64,000 bases of DNA from Actinomycetaceae bacterium MB13-C1-2 (lineage in GTDB: Bacteria; Actinomycetota; Actinomycetes; Actinomycetales; Actinomycetaceae). Where the stretch lies: assembly GCA_035621235.1 (NCBI GenBank), contig CP141731.1:1674001-1738000 (forward strand). The letters are read 5' to 3'. Below the pieces are notes generated by a model that searched no databases, was not told where the DNA came from, and was given only the letters and a program-made list of their open reading frames with translations. Shown piece after piece: positions 8,479-17,500 of this stretch; position 1 is the first letter of the stretch; every line of letters starts with the position of its first letter. The position numbers were made by a program, and so were the translations under genes.

Positions 8479-10122
8479 ATGTCGAAACCTAAAGAAGAGA
8501 CCTATGACGTTGTAGTTGTTGGATCAGGTGGTGCCGCGTTTGCTGCCGCTTTAGCTGCAGTCGACGAGGGTTTGAGTGTCGTGATGCTCGAGAGTTCTGA
8601 GCAGTGGGGCGGGAATACCTCGATGTCAGGGGGTGGCATGTGGCTGCCAAACAACCCGCTGATGAAGCGCGACGGCGCGGCCGACTCAAGGGAAGAAGCG
8701 CTCGAGTACATGCTCGCGACGATCGGCGAGCCAGGACCCGCGTCCTCAAGGGAGCGTATCGAGGCTTACATCGACAGCGTTGACGACCTCATCGATACTG
8801 CAGAACGACACGGCATGCAGTTCACGAGGGCGCCAAAGTATCCCGACTACTATCCCGAACTACCGGGCGGCAAAGTAGGACGTGCAGTCGAAGGCGGGAT
8901 CTTCGACTCGAAGAAGCTGGGGGACTGGGCGAAAACTCAGCGCGGGGCAATCCCAATTCCCATGCGCACAGACGATACATACCTGCTGAGCCGAGCCTGG
9001 TCCACCCCTGACGGGTTTGTCCGTGGGGCCCAGTTCGTCTTCCGGACACTGGGGGGCTTTGCTACCGGCAAGAAGAAGGTAGGACTCGGAGGCGGATTGG
9101 CGGGTAACTTTGCCTATGCGACCCTGATTAGTGCGGGCGTACCGCTTCTGCTCAACACCCCTGCGGTGGAACTACTTACTGAAGACGATCGGGTTGTCGG
9201 GGTGCGCGCGGAGAGTCCCGAGGGAGGGCGAATCTTCAGGGCTCGACGCGGGGTGATGCTCGGAGCAGGTGGTTTCGAGTCCAACCAGGAGTGGCGCGAG
9301 AAGTATCAGCACGTACATGGCTACTCCTCGGGCTCGCCAAGTAACGTGGGCCTTCCGATCGATTTTGCTGTGCAGATCGGTGCGGCTGTCGACTATATGG
9401 ATGATGCGTGGTGGGGTGCCTCGCTCGCTCCGATTGAGGACGGCCCCAACATGGGGTTCATCGTTGGGGAGCGAGCATTGCCGTACTCGATGATCGTTGA
9501 CTCGCATGGTAAGCGTTTTGCGAACGAGGCTGAGTCATATGTGGACCTCGGCCATCACATGCTTGAACATGACCGTGGCGGCGACTTCTGGATGATCACT
9601 TCGGGTCCCTACAACAAACGCTACTTCCGGACCTTTTCGATAATGCCCGGACTGATGAAGGGCATGGCGGAGAAGGGGTTGTTGCACAAGGCGAAGACCA
9701 TCGAGGAACTTGCTGAAAAGATCGGGGTGCCACCGGAAAACCTGCGTGCTACGGCGGATCGAGTGACTGGATTTGCCAAGACCGGGCGAGATCAGGATTT
9801 CGGCAAGGGAGACTCGCTGTATGACAGGTATTACGGTGACCCAACAGTAACGCCAAACGCCTGCCTTGGAGCGATGGATCAGGGTCCCTACACCGCCTAC
9901 AAGGTTGTGGCGGGCGATCTGGGAACTAAGGGCGGTCTGATTACGGACAAGGATGCTCGCGTATTGCGTGAGGATGGTTCGGTCATTGAGGGTCTGTACG
10001 CGTCAGGCAACACCACGGCTTCGGTCATGGGCCATACATATCCGGGGCCAGGCTCGACTATCGGACCGGCAGCGGTATTTGGATTACGCGGAGTGAGGCA
10101 CATGGCAAAGGTTGGCGGCTAA
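8479..10122 (+). CDS. FAD-dependent dehydrogenase (fumarate reductase / 3-ketosteroid dehydrogenase-like)
   Basis: This 547-residue FAD_binding_2 flavoprotein has the dinucleotide site YDVVVVGSGGAAFAAALAA at the N-terminus. The motif WGGNTSMSGGGMWLPNN follows, the form seen in 3-ketosteroid-delta1-dehydrogenases. The C-terminal FAD motif is GLYASGNTTASVMGHTYPGPGSTIGPA. The likely reaction is alpha,beta-desaturation or its reverse on a cyclic ketone or acid; the substrate cannot be fixed. A strong ribosome site (GGGAGGT) precedes ATG 8479. It heads a same-strand row with the VOC protein, PTS EIIA and Dabb genes. Confidence 0.85.
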   Translation: MSKPKEETYDVVVVGSGGAAFAAALAAVDEGLSVVMLESSEQWGGNTSMSGGGMWLPNNPLMKRDGAADSREEALEYMLATIGEPGPASSRERIEAYIDSVDDLIDTAERHGMQFTRAPKYPDYYPELPGGKVGRAVEGGIFDSKKLGDWAKTQRGAIPIPMRTDDTYLLSRAWSTPDGFVRGAQFVFRTLGGFATGKKKVGLGGGLAGNFAYATLISAGVPLLLNTPAVELLTEDDRVVGVRAESPEGGRIFRARRGVMLGAGGFESNQEWREKYQHVHGYSSGSPSNVGLPIDFAVQIGAAVDYMDDAWWGASLAPIEDGPNMGFIVGERALPYSMIVDSHGKRFANEAESYVDLGHHMLEHDRGGDFWMITSGPYNKRYFRTFSIMPGLMKGMAEKGLLHKAKTIEELAEKIGVPPENLRATADRVTGFAKTGRDQDFGKGDSLYDRYYGDPTVTPNACLGAMDQGPYTAYKVVAGDLGTKGGLITDKDARVLREDGSVIEGLYASGNTTASVMGHTYPGPGSTIGPAAVFGLRGVRHMAKVGG

Positions 10123-10144
10123 GGAGCTAAGCGAGGTTACCGCA

Positions 10145-11167
10145 ATGGTCGGTACGAGTAGCGGCGACAATAGCCATCCGCATGATTCGCTGCTTTCGGT
10201 CTTGTCTGGGGAAGCGGAGAGTAATAAGGAATCCGCGCCCGGCAGAGCGTCGAGTACCGGCCTACCGCGGTGGGCGGTTGGACCCGTTTCCACTAACGGT
10301 GCTGCACCGGATGCGACGCGGTTGGACATAGTTGAGCTTCTGGTGCGGGACCTGGATTTGATGACGCATTTTTACAGTGACGCCCTCACTCTCGATGTAC
10401 TTGATCAATCTGGCCACACAGTAACCTTGGGTAGTGGGCGAGTCCCATCGATTGTATTGAGACATGAGAAGAACTTGCCACCGAGGAGCCAGAACAGTGC
10501 TGGTCTCTACCACACGGCAATCGTGTTCGAGGATTCCCACAGACTTGCCAGCGCTCTCGGATCAATGGCCCAGAAGGCAAGTTCGCTGTATCAAGGTAGT
10601 GCCGACCACTTGGTGAGCGAAGCCTTTTACTTCGCCGATCCGGAGGGAAATGGACTTGAGCTCTATCGTGATCGGGACCGCGACGAGTGGGACGTCAGCG
10701 CCGACGGAACGGTGCGCATGGGCACCGAGTACCTCGATCCCAATGAGTTTCTCGCCCGGTGGTACGACACGGACATGATCGCTTCGACGTCGAATGACTC
10801 GAACGCTTCGGCGATGATCGGACACGTTCATTTGCAGGTTGGTGACATTCCAACCGCGAGGGTGTTTTACGAGGGCATTCTTGGTTTTGACGTCACGCTT
10901 GATATGGGGAGTGCACTCTTCCTATCGGCTGGCGGGTATCATCACCACATCGGAATGAACACTTGGAACAGTGCGGGTGCAGGTCCTCGCGCCGCAAGTC
11001 TCGGCCTCGGGGATGTTCGGATCATGGTTCCAGAGCGCGAGGATGTCGAGGCGCTTGCTGAGCGGCTGAGGTTCCACCAAATCGGTTCAGAGGATGACGG
11101 ACGGACTCTGCGGCTTGTTGACCCCTGGGGAACTAAGTTGGCGGTGTCGCCCCGCGTCTGGAACTGA
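10145..11167 (+). CDS. Two-domain VOC / extradiol dioxygenase-like protein
   Basis: About 340 residues with two vicinal-oxygen-chelate modules. The first begins DIVELLVRDLDLMTHFY and ends in FYFADPEGNGLELYRDRDRDEW; the second begins MIGHVHLQVGDIPTARVFY, contains GGYHHHIGMNTW and ends VDPWGTKLAVSP. This layout is that of CatE/YfiE-type catechol 2,3-dioxygenases; the HIGMNTW segment and Glu in GLELYRD are likely metal ligands. The ATG at 10145 with GAGG upstream is preferred over a TTG at 10112 that would overlap the preceding gene. The first ~55 residues are Ser-rich and not conserved-looking. Ring cleavage is the best guess; glyoxalase-like function is the alternative. Confidence 0.8.
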   Translation: MVGTSSGDNSHPHDSLLSVLSGEAESNKESAPGRASSTGLPRWAVGPVSTNGAAPDATRLDIVELLVRDLDLMTHFYSDALTLDVLDQSGHTVTLGSGRVPSIVLRHEKNLPPRSQNSAGLYHTAIVFEDSHRLASALGSMAQKASSLYQGSADHLVSEAFYFADPEGNGLELYRDRDRDEWDVSADGTVRMGTEYLDPNEFLARWYDTDMIASTSNDSNASAMIGHVHLQVGDIPTARVFYEGILGFDVTLDMGSALFLSAGGYHHHIGMNTWNSAGAGPRAASLGLGDVRIMVPEREDVEALAERLRFHQIGSEDDGRTLRLVDPWGTKLAVSPRVWN

Positions 11168-11180
11168 TTTTGGGGTCCTA

Positions 11181-11705
11181 ATGCCTAAGTTTGATGAAGT
11201 TCCAGTCGGGCGATCCGCGATTAGTTCTATCGATGGTCGGTTGATGGTCAAGGCTCCGATTGACGGTCGAGTCGTGTCACTGGATCGGGTCCCGGATCAG
11301 GTGTTCGCCTCCGGCATGCTCGGAAGTGGCATCGGAATCATTCCCGATGAAGCGCATCAAGGACCCGCACTGGTTCGCTCTCCGGCCTCTGGCACCGTAG
11401 CGGTGGCGTTCCGAACAGGTCATGGGTATGCCATCAAGGCCGACAACGGAGTCGAGGTTCTGCTGCATATTGGCGTCGATACCGTGTCGATGAAGGGTGA
11501 AGGATTCGAGGCCCTGGTGAAGGCGGGCGACATAATCGGTGTAGGTGAACCCCTAGCATCGGTTGATTTTGCAGAGATTATTGGGGCCGGTCTCGATCCA
11601 ACTGTCATTACTCTCATTACCAATACAAGGGATCTGACTTCGGTGATACCCGTTTCCACGGAGCGAGTTGTTGCCGGCGAGACAATCATGACCGTTCGGC
11701 CCTGA
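11181..11705 (+). CDS. PTS glucose-type EIIA component
   Basis: A single-domain PTS_EIIA_1 (Crr-like) protein of 174 residues. The sequence runs from VKAPIDGRVVSLDRVPDQVF through the support-His motif GHGYAIKADNG to the phospho-accepting His in EVLLHIGVDTV, then GEGFEALVKAGD. All family landmarks are present. No EIIB/EIIC is nearby, so it either serves sugar permeases elsewhere in the genome or acts as a regulatory EIIA. The ATG at 11181 was chosen because upstream codons have no family similarity and overlap the VOC gene in another frame. It lies 13 bases after the VOC stop, suggesting co-transcription. Confidence 0.85.
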   Translation: MPKFDEVPVGRSAISSIDGRLMVKAPIDGRVVSLDRVPDQVFASGMLGSGIGIIPDEAHQGPALVRSPASGTVAVAFRTGHGYAIKADNGVEVLLHIGVDTVSMKGEGFEALVKAGDIIGVGEPLASVDFAEIIGAGLDPTVITLITNTRDLTSVIPVSTERVVAGETIMTVRP

Positions 11706-11784
11706 GAGTCCCTTCGACATGACTGGTATGAAGAGCCTATTGTTTTAGTTGGCGGCTCAGCCAAAGCACACCTAAGGGGAACTA

Positions 11785-12087
11785 ATGGCATTTCGACACG
11801 TAGTGGTCTGGCGAATCGGCATTGATGACATCACGTTACGCGAACAGGCAGTAAGAGGTCTCTCTGATCGCCTGGAAGCTCTGGTTGGTGTAGTTCCGGG
11901 GCTGATCGCCGCGACCGCCTCGCCGAACACGGTGGCCGTCGAGGGTAACTGGGACATGGCTCTGGTGGCCGACTTTGTAGACGAGGAAGCGCTGTCAGAG
12001 TACAACGTGGACCCCAATCACCTGGAGGTCGCCAAAGATATCCGTGCTATCTCAACGGCGCGCGCTTCGGCGGACTTCCCGATCTAG
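11785..12087 (+). CDS. Dabb (stress-responsive alpha/beta barrel) domain protein
   Basis: The 100-residue protein is a complete dimeric A/B barrel domain: FRHVVVWRI at the N-terminus, LEALVGVVPGL in the middle, WDMALVADFVDEEALSEY, then PNHLEVAKDI. Dabb proteins are often encoded beside catabolic oxidoreductases and some have cyclase or isomerase roles, which fits the preceding flavoprotein and VOC genes, but the activity is unknown. AAGGGGAACTA precedes ATG 11785. A 95-bp direct repeat follows the gene. Confidence 0.85.
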   Translation: MAFRHVVVWRIGIDDITLREQAVRGLSDRLEALVGVVPGLIAATASPNTVAVEGNWDMALVADFVDEEALSEYNVDPNHLEVAKDIRAISTARASADFPI

Positions 12088-12098
12088 ACCTTTGCGTC

Positions 12099-12285
12099 GG
12101 CCAGATTCCGGGCACCGTCTCATTCCGTAGTTCCAGGTTGGCCGCTCCTCGTCAGCTTCGCTCTCCGACTGGGTGGGGTCCAGTCGCCCGAGGGGCTTGA
12201 ACTTCGGACACCGAGTCATTCGTAGTTCCAGATTGACCACTCCTCGTCAGTGTCGCGCTCCGATTGGGCGGGTGGTCTCTCGGCG
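12099..12285. repeat. Direct repeat, two ~95-bp copies between convergent genes
   Basis: Two diverged copies with a constant offset of 95 bases lie between the stops of the Dabb and BCCT genes. Landmarks are GTAGTTCCAG at 12127 and 12222, and TCCTCGTCAG at 12146 and 12241, each followed by CGCTC-type sequence. No hairpin with a U-run was seen. Confidence 0.65.
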
Positions 12286-12287
12286 GC

Positions 12288-14225
12288 CTAGGTGGTCGAA
12301 ACGTTGGTCCCCGTCCCGCTTGGCGGGGCCTGAGCGTCTGAGTTCTGAACGGCCGTGTCTTGCATATTCGGTTCCTGAGAACTGATCGCGTCGGTGTACC
12401 ACTCGGTCAGTGAAGGATCGTCGCTCTCAAAGTCAGCTCCCGCGCCCTCGTCAGATTCCACATGATCTGTTCCGAAAACGAAGTCATCTCCATGCTCTCC
12501 GATGCCGCGTTCGACACCCTTTTCGATTGCCTGACGCGCGTACTTTCGGCGAATTATGTAGGGGTCTCTGCTCAGATCAATTGACCAGGAGATCATGATT
12601 CCAATGAGGATGATCGCGAAGGGGAGTGAACAGGTCACCATGATTGCCTGCAAGCCGGAGAGCGCGTCGGGTCCTCCGGCGAGTAGAAGGAAGATTGCGA
12701 TCAGGCCGAGTGCCACACCCCAAATGATCGTGATAGCACGGGAGGGAATAGGCCGGCCGTACTGCGACATGGATGCCATTACATTGGTTGCTGAGTCGGC
12801 CGCAGTGACGAAGAAAATTACGACGGCCGCCACTGCAACAACGGACATTACGGTGCCCAGCGGCAGGTTTCCCAGAAGGTCGAACATGACGTTTTCTCCG
12901 GAGTCTTCGATCTCCATGTCCATGCCGTTCTGGTTCATCCAAATCGCGGTTCCACCGAAGATAGTGAACCATGCTGCGATGATGCCTGAGGGGGCCAAAA
13001 TAACGACGGTAACAAACTGGCGAAGTGTCCGTCCCTTTGAGATTTTGGCGATAAACATTCCCACAAAGGGGGACCAAGAAATCCACCAGGCGAAGTAGAG
13101 GACTGTCCAGGTTGAAAGGAATTCTTTCTCATCGGCTCCCTGACTGGCAGTAACCGAAAGCATGTCAGGCAGTGTTCCGACAAAGGTGTAGATGGAAGTC
13201 GGAAGCAGATCCAAGATGAACAGGGTTGGTCCAAACAACAGAACAAATGCGGCCATAACGATTACTAGCAGCATGTTCACATTTGAAAGGAACCGGATTC
13301 CCTTCTTGATTCCGGACACGGCAGAGAAGATGAACAAGACCGTCAAGAACGTCATAGCCACGACAACGAATGTGTTGCCGGACAGGTCTTTTCCGGTGAC
13401 GATGGACGTTCCGGTCCTAATCTGGAGTGCTCCGATTCCCAAAGAAGTTGCGGTACCGAACAGGGTCACCATGACGGCGAAAATGTCGATTATCTTTCCC
13501 AGAATTCGATTGTTCCCGTTAGGAAACACAGGTTCGAAGAGTGAAGAAATAAGGGGCAGGCGTCCGCGCCGGAACGCTGAGTAGGCGATAGCGCCGCCGA
13601 CTAGTGCATAGACTGACCATCCCGAAATTGTCTGGTGCAGGATGGCCTGCGCCATCGCGGGTTGAACTGCCTGTGGCGACCCTGCGACAGCGTCCGTTGC
13701 GGGCGCTGGGTCCAAGAAATGAGTGAGAGGCTCCATGGGCCCGTAGAAGATTAGGGCAATGCCCAACCCGGCGGCGAACAGCATCGAAATCCAAGACGCT
13801 GTGGAGAACTCCGGCTCGCTGTCATCTGCGCCAAGACGGATTTTTCCCGTCGGTCCGTACCCAACAACGAACATGAAGATCAGGATGACAACAACTAGAG
13901 CGGTGAAGAACCACCCGAAGTTCTCTACCACCCAGTCGCGTGAGTCGGTTCCGACGGAATTCAGGCTCTGTGGTGAGAATGCAGCCCACAGAATAACCGC
14001 GGCCGAAATCAGCAGTCCGACGACGAAAACGAGTCTGTTAGTCGGATACTTCTGAGGCGTGTCTTCCACGCTCAATCCAGGAATTAGGCCCGGGTGAATC
14101 GTTCCCTTCGGGAATGACCGCGAAGGATTCATCAACGGATACTTGTTTAGAAGTTTTGATGGCTTTTGAGCCAGATTGTCCATCTTGTTGCTGGACGATC
14201 CGGGCTTGCTGGACGCCGAGTCCAC
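12288..14225 (-). CDS. BCCT-family betaine/carnitine/choline transporter
   Basis: A 645-residue sodium- or proton-coupled uptake protein for quaternary ammonium compounds such as glycine betaine. About twelve membrane segments are seen, with family motifs AAGLGIALIFYGPMEP and the Trp-rich substrate box YFAWWISWSPFVG near the middle. The N-terminal ~60 residues and C-terminal ~75 acidic residues are cytoplasmic tails; in BetP-like carriers such tails sense osmotic stress. GTG start at 14225 with GGGGGAAG upstream. No osmoregulatory partner genes are visible. Confidence 0.92.
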   Translation of the reverse strand: MDSASSKPGSSSNKMDNLAQKPSKLLNKYPLMNPSRSFPKGTIHPGLIPGLSVEDTPQKYPTNRLVFVVGLLISAAVILWAAFSPQSLNSVGTDSRDWVVENFGWFFTALVVVILIFMFVVGYGPTGKIRLGADDSEPEFSTASWISMLFAAGLGIALIFYGPMEPLTHFLDPAPATDAVAGSPQAVQPAMAQAILHQTISGWSVYALVGGAIAYSAFRRGRLPLISSLFEPVFPNGNNRILGKIIDIFAVMVTLFGTATSLGIGALQIRTGTSIVTGKDLSGNTFVVVAMTFLTVLFIFSAVSGIKKGIRFLSNVNMLLVIVMAAFVLLFGPTLFILDLLPTSIYTFVGTLPDMLSVTASQGADEKEFLSTWTVLYFAWWISWSPFVGMFIAKISKGRTLRQFVTVVILAPSGIIAAWFTIFGGTAIWMNQNGMDMEIEDSGENVMFDLLGNLPLGTVMSVVAVAAVVIFFVTAADSATNVMASMSQYGRPIPSRAITIIWGVALGLIAIFLLLAGGPDALSGLQAIMVTCSLPFAIILIGIMISWSIDLSRDPYIIRRKYARQAIEKGVERGIGEHGDDFVFGTDHVESDEGAGADFESDDPSLTEWYTDAISSQEPNMQDTAVQNSDAQAPPSGTGTNVSTT

Positions 14226-14353
14226 AGTAGCTTCCCCCCAAAAGAGGTGGTCAGTGCGCTCGGATGGCGCGGCTCACCCCTGGTTGACTTTAGGATTTAC
14301 ACTCGATCCAGGGTAGCAGTGACGCTCCAAGTTGCGGACAGACCCGAGCTTCC

Positions 14354-15115
14354 TCACATTCGGTGGTACACCGCAAACCTTCCCGACGGCCCGTCGACGA
14401 CGGTCACCGGGGTGCGGAATACCTGGGTTAACACCTCATCCTGAATGATCTGGTCGGGGGTACCGGAGATCACGACTTTTCCCTCGTCCATAGCGACAAT
14501 GTGGTCGCTGTAGGCCGCGGCGAAGTTGATGTCATGAAGAACAATCACGACGGTCCGGCCCAACTCGTCTGCCGCGCGCCTTAGCTGAGTCATCATTTGC
14601 ACGGAGTGCTGGGCGTCCAGGTTATTGAGGGGTTCATCGAGCAACAGGTAGTCCGTGTCCTGCGCCAGGACCATAGCTACGTAGGCTCTTTGGCGCTGAC
14701 CACCGGACATCTGGTCGAGGAAGCGTTGCTCCAGACCGGTCATGTCGAGAAAGTCGATCGCTTCCGAAATCTTCTCCTCGTCCTCTGCGGTGAGTCGTCC
14801 ACCTGAGTACGGGTACCGACCAAACCCGACCAGCTGACGAACCGTCAGACGAGTGACGAAATGATTCTCCTGCCTCAAGATCGACACTTTTCGTGCCACA
14901 TCTCTAGAGGGCGTCTTGTGAACGTCGAGGCCGTCGATCTCCACCGAGCCGGCGGTGGGAGCGAGCAAACGCCCCATCATGGTCAACAGCGTTGATTTGC
15001 CTGCTCCGTTCGGGCCGACCAACCCAATTATCCCACCCTTGGGAAGGTCGAGGGAGACCGGACCTATCAGGGTCCCGTTCCCGTAGCGCTTCTCGAGCTC
15101 ACTCAGCTTGATCAC
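14354..15115 (-). CDS. Iron-siderophore ABC transporter ATP-binding protein
   Basis: FecE/FepC-type ATPase, 253 residues. Walker A GPNGAGKSTLL (about residue 37), signature MSGGQRQRAYVAMVLAQ, Walker B YLLLDEPLNNLDAQH and the switch His in VIVLHDINFAAAYSDH are all intact. It is the last gene of the four-gene operon and overlaps the preceding permease gene by 4 bases. Confidence 0.93.
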   Translation of the reverse strand: MIKLSELEKRYGNGTLIGPVSLDLPKGGIIGLVGPNGAGKSTLLTMMGRLLAPTAGSVEIDGLDVHKTPSRDVARKVSILRQENHFVTRLTVRQLVGFGRYPYSGGRLTAEDEEKISEAIDFLDMTGLEQRFLDQMSGGQRQRAYVAMVLAQDTDYLLLDEPLNNLDAQHSVQMMTQLRRAADELGRTVVIVLHDINFAAAYSDHIVAMDEGKVVISGTPDQIIQDEVLTQVFRTPVTVVDGPSGRFAVYHRM

Positions 15116-16362
15116 AATCGACCTCGTTTCATAATGACGATCAGGAAGGCGAGTCCACCGATTAACTCGACGATTACGGTCACCGCGTCAACCATCGTGA
15201 ACACATGCCGCAGTAGGAAATAGGCTCCGCCGAGGATAACGTAGCCGAGTAGCCACGCCACCGGCAGAATCCGCCGATGATCGTAAGTGTCGACCAGGGA
15301 ATAGGCGAGTGTTGCACAGAGGAACCCGAGGAAGGTCATTGGCCCGATAAGCGAGGTGGACATGGCGGAGAGGATCGCAACCAGAGTCAACATCAACATG
15401 ACCTGCCGCTTATGGTTCAGGCCGAGATTCGTGGAGGTTTCCGCGCCGAGTGAGAGCACATTGAGGCGACGCCCAAGCACCCATATGATGCCTCCCACAA
15501 CTACGCAGATCGGGACAACATAGACCAAAAGACCAGTCTCGGCGTTACCGATGTTGGCGAATAGCCGGGCGCGGAGAACATCGAACTCATTTGGGTCGAG
15601 CATTCTTTGCATGAAGGTTGAGATCGCACCAAGACCAGTGCCGATAACGATTCCGACTAGCAGCATCACGTGCAGACTCCCAAGCCGCCCGGAAAGCAGC
15701 CATGAGTAGAGCCCAACGGCGAACGCAACCATCAGAGTCACCTGCAACGCGAATCGCAAACCAGGGCTTACGGCCAAGACTCCAGTGGTACCAAACAGGT
15801 AAACAATCGAGGTTTGAATCAAAACAAACAGGGAATCGAAGCCCATGATCGACGGAGTGATGATCCGATTGTTGGTGACGGTCTGGAACGTCACCGTAGC
15901 GAAGGACTGGGCGAAGGTAACCACTGCGATAACGACCACTGCTGAGCCGTACATTCGCGCAACCCGCCACCACTTGTCGCCGAAAATCTCGAAATTATTG
16001 CCCCACGTCAGTATCAAGACCGTGACGGCAACAGCGGCCACGAGCAGCGCCGCTATCGTGAGGCGGTATTTGCGTTCATGTTTCACACTGGCGAAGGCAC
16101 CGGAGCGGTTGGGACGGCGGTTGAGCCGATTCTGCTCGGTGGGGCCAGACGATTCGTAGACTTTCGACACCTCGGAGCGGGCAGCGGCCTCTGAGGCGAG
16201 TTCGAGTGGTCCACAGCCGGCACCGAACACAGTCATGTCCGCCAGTTCAAGTTCGTGTTCTGCCCCCTCCACGATCTCTTCGGCGACCTCGGTAACGGCG
16301 GCCTCTCCACGCAACTGTGTGTACGAGGGGTGCTTGTTGGGACCACTAGGCTCAGCTGGCAC
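15112..16362 (-). CDS. Iron-siderophore ABC permease (FecCD), second
   Basis: FecCD-family membrane subunit with about nine hydrophobic helices from residue ~95 on. It has the loop GAETSTNLGLNH, matching the EAA-like coupling loop of this class. The first ~90 residues form an extra hydrophilic, Glu-rich tail not usual in the family. The GTG at 16362 is chosen: AGGAGG stands 5-6 bases upstream and the start overlaps the end of the preceding permease gene; the longer open frame to 16467 lacks a ribosome site and is a shadow. Confidence 0.9.
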   Translation of the reverse strand: MPAEPSGPNKHPSYTQLRGEAAVTEVAEEIVEGAEHELELADMTVFGAGCGPLELASEAAARSEVSKVYESSGPTEQNRLNRRPNRSGAFASVKHERKYRLTIAALLVAAVAVTVLILTWGNNFEIFGDKWWRVARMYGSAVVVIAVVTFAQSFATVTFQTVTNNRIITPSIMGFDSLFVLIQTSIVYLFGTTGVLAVSPGLRFALQVTLMVAFAVGLYSWLLSGRLGSLHVMLLVGIVIGTGLGAISTFMQRMLDPNEFDVLRARLFANIGNAETGLLVYVVPICVVVGGIIWVLGRRLNVLSLGAETSTNLGLNHKRQVMLMLTLVAILSAMSTSLIGPMTFLGFLCATLAYSLVDTYDHRRILPVAWLLGYVILGGAYFLLRHVFTMVDAVTVIVELIGGLAFLIVIMKRGRL

Positions 16363-17389
16363 TGGTCCTCCTCGTACGAAGAAGAAGTCCGATGAACACC
16401 ACTGCGCCGACTGCGCCGAGGACCAGGGAAACTGGTATCTCAAATGGCATGATAATTGTCCGCCCAATCAGGTCACAGATCGTGACTAGCCATATGCCAG
16501 CGAGAAAAACCCAGGGGATGTTCGTTCGCAAGTTGTCGCCGCGTACCAGGGATACCAGGTTCGGAACCACAAGGCCGAGGAAGGGGAGAGCCCCGACCAC
16601 GACAGTGACAACCCCGGTGACGATTGAGACCAGGGCTACTCCCAACAGAACCACTGCCTCGTAGTTGAGGCCGACGTTGGTCGCAACCTCTTTTCCGAGA
16701 CCAGCGACGGTAAACCTATCGGCGAAGATGACCACAAAGGCACATACGAGAAGTGCGATCCACAGTGGTTCGTAGCGACCCACTTCGATGCCCGTGAATC
16801 GGCCGGCAAACCAACTACCCAGAGTTTGAAGCAGGTTGTACCTAATCGCCAAGAATGTACTCAGTGCACCGACGACGGCACCGATCATTAGCCCGACGAT
16901 GGGAACTATTAGTGAGGAGCGAAGTTTGACACGGCTGAGGAACGCGAAGAACACCATGGTTCCCGCGAAGGCAAAGACGATGGCAATGACCATCTTCGTG
17001 AAGATACCCGACGTCGGCATAAAGATGTAGGTGAGCAGTAGACCTAGCCCGGCCCACTCAGTGGTCCCGACTGTAGTTGGTTCGACAAACCTGTTCTGTG
17101 TCAGTAGTTGCATGATGAGGCCGGCAATCGCCATTGACGCACCGGACAGCACTAGGGCGACCGTTCGTGGAACACGGGTGATCCAGAGGAACTCGTGCCC
17201 TCGGCCAGCCGTGTCTGTTATGTCTGCGACCCCGACGAAAAGCGAGAGTACTACCAGCGCAATCGTAAAAACGATTCCCAGCATGATCGGGAGGAACTTG
17301 GGCAGACGATGCTTTTGCGGAATACGTCTGGAAGGACTGGACGCATCAACGTTGGTAATGCGGGGTGCCGGGGCGGCGGGGGAGGCCAA
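16352..17389 (-). CDS. Iron-siderophore ABC permease (FecCD), first
   Basis: A 345-residue FecCD permease with nine to ten membrane segments, containing WITRVPRTVALVLSGASMAIAG (the family's RxPR motif near the N-terminus) and GKEVATNVGLNYEAV for ATPase contact. It starts at a TTG (17389) with AGGAG eight bases upstream. It pairs with the second permease as a heterodimer, as in FepD/FepG or CeuB/CeuC systems. Confidence 0.9.
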   Translation of the reverse strand: MASPAAPAPRITNVDASSPSRRIPQKHRLPKFLPIMLGIVFTIALVVLSLFVGVADITDTAGRGHEFLWITRVPRTVALVLSGASMAIAGLIMQLLTQNRFVEPTTVGTTEWAGLGLLLTYIFMPTSGIFTKMVIAIVFAFAGTMVFFAFLSRVKLRSSLIVPIVGLMIGAVVGALSTFLAIRYNLLQTLGSWFAGRFTGIEVGRYEPLWIALLVCAFVVIFADRFTVAGLGKEVATNVGLNYEAVVLLGVALVSIVTGVVTVVVGALPFLGLVVPNLVSLVRGDNLRTNIPWVFLAGIWLVTICDLIGRTIIMPFEIPVSLVLGAVGAVVFIGLLLRTRRTSAS

Positions 17390-17500
17390 GAATCAGACTC
17401 CTTCTGACTCGAGCAGGTTTCTCACCTACTAAAGCGGAGCGGAGTGCGTCGTGGCAACTGCACGCCTAGACACGACGCACTCCACCGGGATTCGTCTTGG

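Noticed and set aside
16363-16467. Upstream extension of the second FecCD permease
   Set aside because: It overlaps the preceding permease gene, has no ribosome site, and a GTG with AGGAGG stands at 16362.
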